Positions 24,281 to 36,624 are shown, counted from the stretch's first letter. The stretch is DNA of 64,000 nucleotides from Lineus longissimus (GCF_910592395.1 NC_088316.1:4896001-4960000); one strand, 5' to 3'. The notes: generated by a model from the sequence alone, not told the origin. Translations and numbers: made by a program.

Positions 24281-25888
24281 TTAGAACAGTTTTATTTACA
24301 AACAAGAGACTTCAACTCCCCCCCCCCCCGAACCTAATTACTCATCGTATCGAAGTGATAAATCGTGATACTATTAAACCATAATAAAAGGGTTGAACCA
24401 TCGTTATTGATGTAGTTCGTATTTACCAGTACAGATAAGAACGGAATGTGCGAATGATAGATTTAACACGTTTTCAGTTGAACCATGAACTGACCCATTC
24501 GTCCATGTTTCAACTTAGCCTATATTTAGTTTTTTAGCCTGCTTGTTAAATACTTGAACTACATGTAGATACTGGATATTAAACGCATAGAAATTATTAC
24601 GATTTCAATTAAGATAGCATCGTTTCGTTTGTTTATGGTTTTGAACAACGTTGGGTGAAGTGTGACATGCTGTGGAAAAGTTGGGAACTTGGGTTAAAAA
24701 TCATAAAGGCCTGCTGATATATTGGCGTTGACTAATAATTATGCATAAAGTTAGATTTGGAATTTCATTTTGAGACTCGAAGCTTTACCAGATTGTGCAG
24801 ATTGATCAATGCAAAACTAGTAACACCACCTTCTCTGATGTTTTACTCCCAATAGATTCTCGTTCAGCCTCTGACCTGCTCACCTAATTCAATCATTTTT
24901 CCTGAAAAATACGATAGTAATGAGAATTTTTCAAGTGGTTTTGAGGAAATTGCTTAAGGTTCATTGAGATTTTAAGTTTTGAGTTTTGAGTTTTCCATTA
25001 ACAGGATGTTTTGTCCTTCATCATGTATATACGTATGCCTCAAGCAACCATGGAATATGATGTCAGTAAAATTGCTTTCTAATCCTGAACAAGAACATCG
25101 TTCTGAAATTTAAATAGATATCCTGACATTAAGCCCCGATTAGAAGAACGAACGTTTGCATCGGAAAATATTTTCCCGGTTAATAGCCCTACCGATTGTC
25201 GCTAATGATAAAATCCTCAGAAATGGGCTTGCATTCCTTCTAGAGGGATTACTGAGCGTACCGTCGCAGAGAGTACGGTTACCTAATAGCCAGTTAAATT
25301 CCTATATGAAAGGATTAATAAGCGTCCCCGTCTCATTTTTTTCTTCGGTAGAAGTTTGGAATTAACCTTTTGGGTCCATAGGAATTAATTTTTCTACTCT
25401 TTCGAAGTTTGCCGTTTGCTTCTACATGTTGCCTTTATTCTCGAGATATCGCTATTTTCTTGTTTGATATTACGGTTTCAAGTTTTTAAAAGGTCAATTT
25501 CGAACACGCTGACAGTACCGGAACGCATTTCATCACCATATTTCAATAAAAAGGCATGGATTCTTTGGTCTTATATATCAAAATATCAAAGAATTATCGA
25601 AAAAAAAACCAGCGTAAAGACGTATGTTTATAGCCCTTAAAAGAGACCTCTCAAACAAGGTTATCGGCCCCTCGTCAAGACTGACACGAGAAGGGTTAGG
25701 GATAAAATAGCAAAGCGAAAGTACACAGCATTATTCGCATTTCAAGCATATTCAACAAAAGACTTCAAACCTTAAACACTATTCAATTCACGCTCGCATT
25801 TCTAAACGCATGCAGCCTCCATAAAAAAAATGGAGTTGCAGTTACCCCTTTTTAATGCTCACCACATGCTTAAGGCTCTATTTGTATT
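24281..25888. other. Intergenic, no gene recognised
   Basis: It includes a run of 12 C at 24318-24329. No domain or exon is supported. Confidence 0.5.
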
Positions 25889-25970
25889 ACCGTCATCGTC
25901 GTCGTCATTATCACCGTTATCACCATCAGCACCATCATCGTCATTATCATCATTATCAACAGAATTTACG
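25889..25970. repeat. ATC/GTC-type interrupted trinucleotide microsatellite
   Basis: Runs of TCATCGTCGTCGTCATTATC and CACCATCAGCACCATCATCG. The serine-rich open frame over it is a low-complexity artefact. Confidence 0.9.
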
Positions 25971-26084
25971 CATCTGCTCGTGATTTACGAATTACGGGAT
26001 CCGGAGCAATGCGTATGGTTGTAGAAATTCTCGTAAGGTAAGCCTAGGCATAGGGGTATAGTGGTCAGTCTGTTGTTAGTGGCA

Positions 26085-26185
26085 GGGTTACTGTAGGGTT
26101 TGGGTTAGAGTAGGGGCTATGGTTAAGCTAGGGGCTAGGGGTTAGGTCAGGGACAAGGAAGAGTGAGGGTAGAGTATAGGGGACA
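26085..26185. repeat. Degenerate GGTTAG-rich minisatellite
   Basis: Irregular GGGTTAG, GGGGCTAGG and AGGGTTTGGGTTAG units. They resemble telomere repeats, but the period is too irregular for a telomeric tract. Confidence 0.7.
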
Positions 26186-26889
26186 GTATTATTTCCATGC
26201 CAATTCGATAACTAGTTCATGTTTTATGATAAATCGCTAAGATCCAGTTACGTTAATGTTGCTATTGTGTTTCTGAACGCCTCTAGTACCAAGTCTTGCG
26301 CAGCTCTGCCATAACCATAAACTTTCAAAGATATTTAGTCGATTCGCTAAATATTTATCATTCCCATTGTAGATCGCATGTTTACGATAATGTAAAAGAG
26401 AGATCAGGATGCCAGCGAACCCATTACACGCAAAATGAATTAGGATGAAATACGCTTGATTTAACGCTCGACGTAGGAGGCATTTTAAGGTTGAGTCGGC
26501 CGCTGCAGTTTATTGTGAATCGAACATTTTCGTGAAATCCGGAAAAATGGAAACTTCCGCAAAAATTTGTCGGTTTAACTGATGTATTGTATTTTTGCCT
26601 AATTGGTCAAAGGATCGAGTACCAACCCTACAATTACTGAGGAATGAACCAGTCGGGCAACAGACAGAAAATAGGGTATCGTATGTTAAGCAGGTTTTGC
26701 GAGCCTTCCGCTGAGCTACGAACGACATGAAACATGGTGAAATATATTTTATCGAGTATGTTTTTTTTGTCATGACAAGCGAACACAAAACCAGCTCTTG
26801 CTAATGCCAAACATCTACCAACGGTACCATGAATAATCCTACAGATGCAAGGGGAGACATGCCTCCTTTAAATAGCATTGGTCGGCAAC
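26186..26889. other. Intergenic, left flank of the segmental duplication
   Basis: No gene recognised. Sequence homology to copy B of the duplication begins close to 26890 (CTGTCTAGGAGAA). Confidence 0.5.
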
Positions 26890-28620
26890 CAGCTGTCTAG
26901 GAGAAGCAACCTGCCGAAAACAAACCCGAACAGAAGTCACTAATAACATAAGCCTTCGAAATGTTTGATGACAAGACAACCAAATGATGAAGGAGATGAA
27001 GACTAGCTCCCGAAGTATGGTAGGACCAGCTAATTAGGCCTGGAATAAAAAAATGATTGCTACACACAAACACGGAATAAGATCAATTCCGAACACAGAC
27101 TAAGAAGACAAAGAATATCATTACATGGTCAAGGAGTTTATTCAGAACATGAACGTTCTTAGGATTTCTCAAACAGACCCGTTGCTTAACATCATGAAAA
27201 AAATATCAAACGACTTCATCGAGACGTGGATCAAAATCAGTAAAACAAAACACGGCAATCATGTCCCCAACGGTCATGCTATGTCGTAATAATGTGACAA
27301 TTACTTTCTGTCAGTCTTTTTATCATCAAGTTGAACTTCCTTTGTGAGGGTAATCATGCCAATGTATAAGACAGCTGCTTTGTAACGAGGGACAGAACGT
27401 AATTGGGGACACAATATGTTTGGTAAACGTTCTTGTGAGCAATTGCAAAATTACTGAGCAAAAAATATCATGCGATTGATGACTACGCGAAAAATGTCGG
27501 TGCAGTTGGCAGCATGTTTGATGCAGATTTCGGGTTAGCTTGATATCATTAAAAATATAATTTCTCAGTTGAGTTGACTTCATGATAAAGCCAACTCGTG
27601 TTATCGCGAAATCAATTTCCCTACAATACATGCACACGTAAATCGTTTCTCTCCATAACTGTCGAGCAAAATATAAGGCAGAACATAGCCATCCTTACTT
27701 TGAGATATGTATACGCCTATATAAATTTCTGAACTGGCCTTCGATTAAGTGTTCGCGGGGAGGGGGGGGGGGGGGGGGTATTCTTTGATATGTTTTAACA
27801 TATCATAGAATAAGGTATTGGTCTCAGAACCATATAATTACTTTATTCCTTCACCATACTATGGAACAGACATCTTTACAGGGATGTAATTATGGACTGC
27901 ATGCTACACATTGGTAAGAATAAAATCGGTTCCATCAGCACGATAAAGGTGTTTCTTATGCAAGAAACTGATTTTCTTCTTCTACTTATTAATCGAGAAG
28001 CTACATTTTAAAAAGCCTATAACAAGCTAATTGGTGTTAACATGGTTAATGAAACGAGGTCAGTTTAAAAAGTGGCAAGGAATTTCAATGGCTCGTGAAA
28101 TATCGACTAAGCATGTTGTTTTGACCTTTTGATTGGGATTTTAAGTTTACTAGTTATATAAAATTTATAGCAAACACATATTTTTAAGATAGTTGAATAG
28201 TTACACTATCCAGGACCACTCGGGGCAATTTCACTGTCGTGCAGATATTTAAGACAGCGAACTTCGTACGAGCAATACAATTCCCTTACCGCATCTCATT
28301 CGGGATCAAAGCAATTGATACATCATCAAGACATACGCGTGTTCTGAATGGAGCCCTATTGCAGGCCCTTGCCCATCATCCACATGTTAGTGTGTGGGAG
28401 TCTAACTAATTGATCTGCGCCGGAAATTAGAAGGCCGAGAAAACGTAAAAAGTAGGCCGAAACGTTGGTCGTGTTAAATCCCCTTCAATAGAATATATCA
28501 AGGACGGATCCTCAGCAGGCCTACATCGAATTTACAAAGAACTTCTAAGTTAACGATACATGTATGGTTTTAAAGTATTTTACACAACCTACACTCAGTC
28601 GAAACCAGGGACCATGTGCA

Positions 28621-28626
28621 TTTATT
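28621..28626 (-). promoter_or_regulatory. Polyadenylation signal AATAAA of receptor gene A
   Basis: On the minus strand AATAAA lies about 31 nt after the stop codon (28658-28660). The paralogue's equivalent region has no AATAAA. This is a short motif, so it could be chance. Confidence 0.45.
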
Positions 28627-28657
28627 CATTTCAATACCCAAGCATTGACATTGCTCG

Positions 28658-31070
28658 TTAATTGCCCTTTGCTTTCTCTACTTTTATGAAACATGAAATC
28701 AAGGGTTTACAGACTTCCTTTGCATCGTTCCTGTATTTGGCACCTCCGCCAATACAATAAAGATAGAAGTTAACTGCGTGATTAAACATCCAAATTATCA
28801 ACAAGAAAAACGCTTGTATAGTATATCGCAGATTCCAGTAAACATTCTCCATATCGTACATATCTCCAATTGCAGGAACGTCCAATAACATAACGAACAG
28901 ACGGAACGGCAATGACGTCACAGCATATGCGCAGCTGACAAATATCAACATCCGGGTCAAATGTTGCTCTTGCTTCTGATTGGTCTCAACTTGACCTTGA
29001 CATGTTCTCATCTGCGCTCGTTTTTCCGATGCTATTTTGACAGTGATGATGATGATGATGTTGCTACCCAGTATGATCACGAATGGTATGACTGTTCCCA
29101 GGAGTGTCTGGCCCAAGGAGGCTAGAAACGCAGCTAAGGGGTACTCTGGTACATGAAATACCATTATCTCCGCCCCTGAAAAAGTGAAAACGTTGTAGTG
29201 TAGGTTTAATTTATTCATAGTGGAGGTGTCAAAAGCTGGTGTTTTCACTAATATATCGTTTTATTTTTAATTAGGGCCTATTACAACATGTTCATAGCCT
29301 TTTTTGCAACGCCAGCGTCTACTAAGTAATTCAGACTACCCAGATAACCACAAAACCATGATTCGAGTAAATCATGAAATCTGGCTCAGTGGAAAAAGGT
29401 TATATTGAATTAGATTTTTTGGCAGTAGCTCGCAAAGAGGACCAGTATAAGTCTAATTTCACCTGTGTCTGGATCACTGAAGTAAGCCATGACAAATGGT
29501 ATCTGTATATTGTAGAGGACGACCAGGACAGTGGTGATGATCACTGTCTTGACAGCTCTTGAAGCGGTGCAGAGTCGGGGTGTAGCCATCGGAAACCTCA
29601 CGGCTATCAAACGGTCTATACTCATCTCAGTGAGAAAATAGCCCGACAGCATTGCGTAAATATACCCCGCAAAGTGATGGAATCTGCAATGAATACACCC
29701 GGTTATTAGTACCATCATTCATGGGGGCAATTTGTACGCAAAAAAACAGTTACCTCATCTGATTTGAGAATATGGAATAGGCGATATCTGATTGATGAGC
29801 GTTCTCGTGATCTGAATGACTTAATTATTTTATTGATACTGTACTTCGTCGTAGTGTTTTGTACATGTTCTAAACTTCAGGATTCTCGAAGTGTTTGCGA
29901 GTTGATAATTTGAAACAAATTGGTATTTCAGGCCCATTTAAAAGTTGTTTGTAATCTACAATTCGACCGCTGATGTTGTCATTGTTCAAATCTGATTGGT
30001 CGATCTCAGTCACGTGGTATTCGACAGTAGCGCCGTCTGAGGAGTGGTTATTCCCGCAATAGCTGATAATGGTGTTCAATACGTTTAGCTGAGCTTCTAT
30101 ATCTCAAAAAGTATCCGTTTCACGTCAATAAAAAACAAAGGTACACTAATTATCCCTTTATCTCTTTGGTAGCAAATATATTTTTTAGGCCGACAATACT
30201 ATTGAAATTCCCGGCTTCTGGGAAGCATTATATCATATAGCTCAGTAAGAAATGCTTTGCTTGATGCAGCTAGTTTTGCGAATAACTTTATCCAAGACGA
30301 GTATAAAGGACAAATGCAAGCAAAAAACCTTATCAAAATGATTTTCATCTCCCATTGCTTCGATATTTGTCCCATTCCGGGATGTATGGTCCCATTCCTG
30401 AAGCTCTTTGTTGTTCAAAGGGGATAACACTTCAAATTGCTTTTGTATCCGTTTATAGCAGACGTCATAATAAAAAGCCTCGCTTTGACTGAAAATGCCT
30501 CGCTTTGACTGAAAATGCCATGTTTTCGTGGGATATATACCCAACCCCTGTTTAACATTCGCCTGCGACTAGTCAACGACACTTCAATGTTGGGTTATTT
30601 TTGAGTGGTGATGTGATTTTTTGAGCAACGCTTTTGAGCACTTATCATTCTCAGTGGAAAGGCTGCATAATAAACGTGCTATATGTTATATTAATTCAAC
30701 TCAACTCCGGATCCCTACAGCAAGTTGCCATTCAAGTGATAGATAAAATGAAGCATACTTACATAAATAACACGTCCCTCATATGCACGATGCTTTTTCC
30801 TATGTCCCAATACATTATTGGAAGGGCAAATGCATGCTGAAGAAGTAAAAACGTGTCTGCTACGGCCATTGCCTTCATGTAAATGCAAGCAGATAATCCC
30901 CTGTTGTGCTTTCTATTGGCCACTAGTATCGCTATGATATTTCCAGGGACGCCAATCGCGACCGGGATTATCCAAAGATACTTTGACACAAGCTTGTAGA
31001 AGGCGAGAAGAAACGGATAGTCCGGAGAGTTAGTATCCGAGACGATATGTGTGGTTGTAATGTTTTCCAT
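28658..31070 (-). CDS. Class A G-protein-coupled receptor A (peptide-receptor-like), 3 coding exons
   Basis: Coding exons are 31070-30763, 29683-29463 and 29175-28658; introns start GTAAGT and GTGAAA and end TTGCAG and TTTCAG, in phases 2 and 1. The join is 1,047 nt, 348 residues. MENITT at 31070 is the chosen start because the paralogue conserves it; it carries an N-glycosylation site. Segments: TM1 about 29-50 with GVPGN, TM2 about 64-84 with AVAD, TM3 about 103-128 ending DRL (126-128) in place of DRY, TM4 about 145-168, TM5 about 198-222 with P207, a basic third loop, TM6 with TSLPF, and TM7 with NHAVNFYLY (308-316) in place of NPxxY. The tail is short and cysteine-containing. This pattern fits rhodopsin-family peptide receptors that signal through G proteins at the cell surface; the ligand is unknown. 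The usual TM3-loop 2 disulfide cysteines are missing. Untranslated exons were not identified. Confidence 0.88.
30477..30519. repeat. 20-bp tandem duplication in intron 1 of receptor gene A
   Basis: GCCTCGCTTTGACTGAAAAT occurs twice in a row. It is not seen in the shorter intron 1 of gene B. Confidence 0.85.
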
Positions 31071-31382
31071 GATTTCATCACTTCGAAAATAAAGGAATGC
31101 TCCTATTTCGTTCAGAAAATGGAGTGTATACGTCGTAAAAACGTGTAAAATACCGCTCTCATGGCATCTATCTCGATCAATGCGCACAATAATACTAGAT
31201 GTGAAGCAATGAATGAGGCCACCACATGATGTACATGACGATTCTCAGACACGCTATTTCCTGAACGATCAGCCCAATACAATGCTTTTATATTTCTTTA
31301 ACAAGGCAAATGGCACTCAAACAGCATAATATTGTAGTTACAGGATTCCTACACTAGCCCACTCAAACACATTTTCCCTTAA
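31071..31382. promoter_or_regulatory. Upstream region of receptor gene A
   Basis: This is the 5' side of the gene, conserved in the paralogue (38825-39120), with matching stretches such as CATGGCATCTATCTCGA. I see no confident TATA box. The promoter must lie here or further upstream, but the transcription start cannot be placed. Confidence 0.3.
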
Positions 31383-31620
31383 AGGAATGGGCGGCTTTTC
31401 ACTGCAGTAGGTTTGTTCTTCACCTGGTTCATCAGTAAACTATTTTTCTGAAGGTCTTTGATGCTTTTCCAATCTTGTTTCAGCTCTTAAATAGTAGAAA
31501 AACGCGTTATTCCTTATTTTTAGTCCGCACAAGTCCTCGCACGAAAGACCTTTCCCGTCATGTGAGTGCACACCGAGATCCGAGTTCACTTCACCCCCTT
31601 TTACGACGTAAGGTTATTTT
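31383..31620 (+). repeat. Family R dispersed repeat, copy A of the duplication
   Basis: Matches 8215-8460 in order (AAGGAATGGGCGGCTTTT, CTATTTTTCTGAAGG, AACGCGTTATTCC, GTGAGTGCACACCGAG). Its 3' part, present at 8480-8605 and 39560-39680, is missing here. Confidence 0.7.
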
Positions 31621-32403
31621 TATTATCGTCGCAGTAGCGGGCGATCATGAACATCAAAAATTCAAACGATATGGTAAGCAACTAACATTTGTTCAGCCTG
31701 ATGTTGGCCTCTTATTCCTTATTCCTTATTCCCGATTCTCAAGTAATTACCTTTTCCTTTTTCCAAATGTTAGCGCTAAGTCACTGATCCATTAGTGAGA
31801 GCTAGATGCAGTTTCTTTTGCAATAATCATAACCGTCCGAAGATCGGGAAGAGGTAAATAAGAAATAAAGAACCAACTTCAGCCAGGTACATTTGTTAGC
31901 AAATCACTGAGTCATGACGTCAATACAATAACATTATCAAGAAAAAAAGAACGGCTCAATAGTATAAACTGTGTTCACTCTACCATTTGTGCACGGCCTC
32001 ATCACAGTCATCATATGGTGGGCACGTGGACTGATAATGCAATGTTATGATGACAAATTACATTAGAGGGACTATGTTCTCTCCCTCATGCCTCGCCAAA
32101 TCTCGTTGCCCTTCCCACGTTTTAAAATAAGTGATGGCCATTTAAAGAAAATGAGTTGTGTTCGAACCCAAGCTCGAATTTGGAGTATTTAATCTGTCAA
32201 CACAAATGGTGCCCTAAACGGCCCAAATCTATACCAAAAAGTCACAAATGGCATCTAAATAAATACATCTGAACAAAGATGTTCATTTAGATGCCAAGTG
32301 TGACTTGAAAAATGAACCCGTTTTTGCATGACGGAAGAACCCCAAACGTTGTGAGGACACATCCACTACATGGAAAGTATGCAGTGTTGGCATCATTATA
32401 TAC

Positions 32404-32472
32404 TAGCCGGGCTAGTGTAGTTTATAGAGTGTGGCCGTGTAAACCAAAGGTCTGGGGTTCGAACCCTTGGTA
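32404..32472 (+). repeat. tRNA-derived SINE head
   Basis: A tRNA-like stretch has an A-box-like start (TAGTGTAGTTTATAGAG) and a good B box (GGGGTTCGAACCC) at tRNA spacing, then TTGGTAGACC. The stem pairing is imperfect, so I call it a SINE or pseudo-tRNA and not a functional tRNA. The duplicate at about 39910-39952 has lost the B-box segment. Confidence 0.6.
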
Positions 32473-33831
32473 GACCTTGGCGTTTGGCCCTCTACAGACG
32501 GGTGCATGATGACCCAAAAAGGCCCGCCATGAATTTACAAACATTCAGACACTATCAGCTCCTAACGCAGGTCTATCCGTTTATCATGATCATAATTTTG
32601 TACCAACTTATGACTAGGAGTCATAACTTCGTACCTACTAGACTAGGAGTCAATAGTTGTGCGTGTGATCCAGGGCCGCTGTTACTCTATCTCTTCGGGT
32701 TTTCTACGGCTTTGTGGTTATCCTTTCAGACATTCTGCATCAGCTTACCGCAAATAGTCGAATTTAGGCATATACCCAAAATAGGCCAATTTAGGTATAA
32801 ACAGCTGCAATAAATTTCACTGCTTGAAATTGAAGTGCTTTGTTGACAATCGAACCTTTTCTTAGCTGTTTGAACCTCAAAATCAGATGCACGTAAATTT
32901 TGAAAGTTGCAAGGCTTCAACACCAAGTTTTACGCAGCTTACCATTTCAAAGGAATTAATAAATTTCTACGATGTACCTGCCCTATCTGAGATTGTTTCA
33001 GGTCTATTCCAAAGAGCTGTCCACGTTCACGAAAAAACGATTTCAGACCGATCCTGGTGATACAGCAAACACACAAAAACGTGTTTCGATATGAGTAAAT
33101 TAGGGGGTCGTCATATATTGTGTGAATCCATCACAGCATGCGTTTTGGTACTTCGAGGTAACCGCTCCTCATCAACAAATTTGGCATGCTAAGTGAATTA
33201 TTGATTGCTGATCACCAGTATAAACTGCCAATAAAATAGCTATATAAACATTCGTACGGACAATAACGAACATTTCAAATAGCTATAAATATACTAACAT
33301 CTCAAAACTATTCCTGGCCTTGTTATTTACAGCAAGCTGGTCTAAAATGGCAACTTTCATCGAGTTTCATAAAACACCTGAAACCAATCAGTTCACTTTT
33401 CTTGTTAACTTTACAATAGACGTGCATGTATTTCACGTACATTTTTCGTATTAAGTGTTTTCAAATGATGATAGCAGTAAAGTGTGTATCAAAGAAAATT
33501 ACCCATTTCGTGTTTTGGCTATTATTCATGATTATTACTGATTATCATACTCAACACAGAGGAAAATGTGGACTTACATAAGTTTGGGGTTTTGAATATT
33601 CTCCTTTGACCCTGTATGCAAGGGTGTATTCCTGTTTCGCCTATTCCTGTTCCGCCTATTCCTGTTTCGCCTATTCCTGTTTCGCCTAATTCCTGTTTCG
33701 CCTAATTCCTGTTTCGCCTATTCCTGTTTCGCCTAATTCCTGTTTCGCCTATTCATGTTTCGCCTAATTCCTGTTTCGCCTATTCCTGTTTCGCCTATTC
33801 AAATGTATTGCTAACCTCCCCACAGACGTAG

Positions 33832-33981
33832 GAATATGAACCGTCCCTGACTGACAGACCAAACCCGAGGAGAGCCACATATGTACGCATTGACGAACGC
33901 ATGCTACGCCTCAAAGAACAATACGTCAATGGAGAGAGGGACATAATGAGTTACGTTGATGCCATCAGTAACCTTGTCTGA
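33832..33981 (+). CDS. Possible captured or remnant terminal coding exon inside the foldback element
   Basis: An open frame of 49 codons ends in TGA at 33979-33981. It contains the protein-like stretch RRATYVRIDERMLRLKEQYV, followed by a charged amphipathic end. Just upstream is a pyrimidine-rich acceptor-like tract (CTAACCTCCCCACAG at 33811-33825, with another AG at 33830-33831), and downstream an AATAAA at 34144-34149. Together these resemble a last exon with its 3' untranslated region. It might be the end of the element's own lost gene or a piece of host gene carried along. It has no recognised domain, and it could be chance. Confidence 0.25.
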   Translation, partial: EYEPSLTDRPNPRRATYVRIDERMLRLKEQYVNGERDIMSYVDAISNLV

Positions 33982-34143
33982 CATAATATCATGATATGTA
34001 TTTTCCACCTTGTTTGACTTTATATGTGCTGTACCTACATGTATATCATGACATGGGTTTTACAGCTGATTTTGATCAAATAATTATGAGAATGTACAGT
34101 ATTATGTATTTTTATCAAAAACTCATGAATTCAGTTTTCATAA

Positions 34144-34149
34144 AATAAA
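34144..34149 (+). promoter_or_regulatory. AATAAA in the interior of the foldback element
   Basis: A poly(A)-signal-like hexamer about 160 nt after the stop of the candidate terminal exon. The weight is low because the region is AT-rich. Confidence 0.25.
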
Positions 34150-36624
34150 CGACTGCTTTACTCTACTTAATCTATTAGTTTTTACTGTGTGTCAGTATGG
34201 TCCTATGGTCCTATGGTCAAATAAGTCCCGGACTGTTCCCACTTTCAAGGTGACTCTTTCAAAACGGTCATGGCATGGTTTGTTAACAAAGTTGATGGCA
34301 TTTGATTAGTCAAATTGTCATCACATCGTTAACATCATCCAATTGTCCCCTCACATTTTCCCCATAAAATGGACATGCATCCCTAAGGTTCCCCGTGGGA
34401 GAGTCGATTTATTGTAGGGGTACTGGAAAGTAGGCGAAACAGGAATAGGCGAAACAGGAAATAGGCCAAACAGGAAATAGGCCAAACAGGAAATAGGCGA
34501 AAAAGGAATAGGCGGAACAGGAATAGGCGGAACAGGAATAGGCAAATCAGGAATAGGCGAAACAGGAATTTTATAGGCGAAACAGGAATAGGCGAAACAG
34601 GAATAGGCGAAACAGGCATAAACCTATGCAAGTTCGTATTGATACATGTACGTTGCATTCCATTAACTTTAAAGCTCCTGACGTAGGCCCCTGTTTCATT
34701 ATTAAAATTCGCTGTCAGTTTTGACTGCAGTTTCAAGTCACACATCATCAGATGCAAAAAACTGTCAGGTTTGAATATGTCTACCACCAACTAATTCATT
34801 GACACAAATAAGCTAGAGTTGAAAATGATAGGGAAACCGCCTTTTTCGTGTCGTTCAGAAACAATTAATTCAAAAACCAAGTCAATCAAAAATGACTCAT
34901 CTCCCCTACACAAACGAGGCAGTCTCTAAGCTGTGGCATAGCCTCGGAGTTTTCTTATAAACACATTGTCAATATGTTTATATACATATGATATTACGCA
35001 GTATACGTAGATATTTGAAAATCCGTATTGTAACAGTATGAAGAATTTGTTTTCATTTCAAGAATTTCATGTAGGTTTAAAAGTGCGCTGTCTAGGAGAA
35101 AAAACTTACCGAAAACAAACCCGAATAGAAGTCAGCTAATTTGGCCTGGAACAAAAAAATGGTTGCTACACACAAACACGGAATAAGATCAATTCCGAAC
35201 ACAGACTAAGAAGACAAATAAGATCATTACATGGTCAAGGAGTTTATTCAGAACATGTACGTTCTTAGGCTTTCTCAAACAGACCCGTTGCTTTACATCA
35301 TGAAAAAAATATCAAACGACTTCATCGAGACGTGGATCAAAATCAGTAAAACAAAACACGGCAATCATGTCCCCAACGGTCATGCTATGTCGTAATAATG
35401 TGACAATTACTTTCTGTCAGTCTTTTTATCTATTGAGTTGAACTTCCTTTGTGAGGGTAATTATGCTAATGTATAAGACAGCTGCTTTGTAACGAGGGAC
35501 AGAACGTAATTGGGGACACAATATGTTTGGTAAACGTTAATTCCTGTGAGCAATTGCAAAATTACTGAGCTATTACGCCGAAAGTATCATGCGATTGATG
35601 ACTACGCGAAAAAGGTCGGTGCAGTTGGCGGCATGTTTGATGCAGATTTGGGGTTGGCTTGATATCAGAAAAAAATACATTTTGCCACTTGCCTTGATGA
35701 TATAGCCAACTCGTGATATCATCGCGATACGCGTGTTTTCGCGAAAACAATTCCCTACTTGTTTGTATACCTTTACCAAATCGTTTCTCCATATAACTTA
35801 CAGGCAAAATAGCCATACCTATTTTGATCTATTCATTCGTGTTCAAAGGTCAGTCGGCTTAACCTTATTATGTTATTTTCTGACTATACCTTCATGAAAC
35901 GTGATGTAAAACAATAAACAGCATGACTGGGTACACAACGCCAATCAGATAAAATGGTGAATAAAGCGAATTGGTGTAAACATGGTAATGAAAGCGGTCA
36001 GTTTTAAAAAATGGCAAGTCATTAATTTCAATGGCTCACTGTGAAATATCGGCTAAATATTTCAATTTGATTTTTTGTAAGAGATTTCAAGTTATTCAAC
36101 ATAAAATTAGCAAATCATTTTTTAATATGGTCAGCAGTTACTATCAACGACCACTCGACGCAAATTCACTGTCGTGCAGATATTTAAGAGTTCGTACGAG
36201 CAATGCAATATCTGCACGACAGTTTGCCGACTAAGTCTGATGCATCATACGTCATACGGGAGTTTCTGAATGGAACCAATTTTGCAAGCCCAAGCCTATC
36301 GTCCACATGTTCATCAGGCCGAGTCTAGCTTACCGAGGCTAGCTTACCAGACTTATAATGAAATTAGACATGTTATAGAAGGTTCATTCTCACCGCCCAA
36401 GAACCTGTAAAAGTAGGCCACAACGATAGTCGAGCGAAATTGCCTTCAATAGAATATGCATGTAGATACTGGACGGTCCTCCAGCAGGCGTACACCGAAC
36501 TAAATTATTGCAGATTACATAGAACTTCAAATTTAAACAATATATTTCCAAAGTTTCTTACACGGCAAACAATTCAGTCAAAACGGGGGACCAATTGCAG
36601 CCAGCAAGCACGTGACATGGCTCG

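Larger units (their letters stand above)
33623..34624. mobile_element. Foldback transposon with tandem-repeat arms and 8-bp TSD
   Basis: The 1,002-bp element starts GGTGTATTCCTGTTTCGCC and ends with the complement of GGTTTATGCCTGTTTCGCC (17 of 19 matching). The left arm (to about 33800) holds 11 units of 15-16 bp (CCTGTTTCGCCTATT), and the right arm (from about 34432) holds 12 inverted units. The 8-bp sequence TATGCAAG is duplicated at 33615-33622 and 34625-34632. Copy B of the duplication has the unoccupied site TATGCTAG at 41380-41387 with matching flanks. An 8-bp target duplication suits hAT or P-type transposases; Galileo-like P-superfamily foldbacks are a known parallel for subterminal arrays. 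The interior lacks a transposase. Confidence 0.88.
26890..35085. repeat. Segmental tandem duplication, copy A
   Basis: This segment aligns, in the same orientation and order, with 35086-41935. Shared landmarks include CTGTCTAGGAGAA at the left edge, ACGGAATAAGATCAATTCCG, GTCCCCAACGGTCATGCTATG, all three receptor exons with their introns, the family R repeat, a tRNA-derived SINE, TTTCACGTACATTTTTCGTA, and ATGTAGGTTTAAAAG at the right edge. The copies abut head to tail at about 35085/35086. Copy A is longer mainly because of the foldback transposon at 33623-34624. Confidence 0.9.

Noticed and set aside
26085-26185. Telomere-like GGTTAG tract
   Set aside because: Units are irregular in length and sequence, and unique sequence continues on both sides.
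29684-29718. Extension of receptor exon 2 upstream to an ATG (MMVLITGCIHC)
   Set aside because: A canonical acceptor TTGCAG lies at 29684-29689 and gives an exact phase match with exon 1 in both paralogues; the extension would leave exon 1 unjoined. The possible meaning of its cysteine is kept as a finding.
32404-32472. Functional tRNA gene
   Set aside because: B box is good but acceptor and D stems do not pair properly; it fits a SINE head better, and its duplicate has lost the B box.
33623-34624. CRISPR-like regular repeats of 15-16 bp
   Set aside because: The units are directly adjacent without spacers, occur in inverted arrays at the ends of a transposon, and the genome is eukaryotic.
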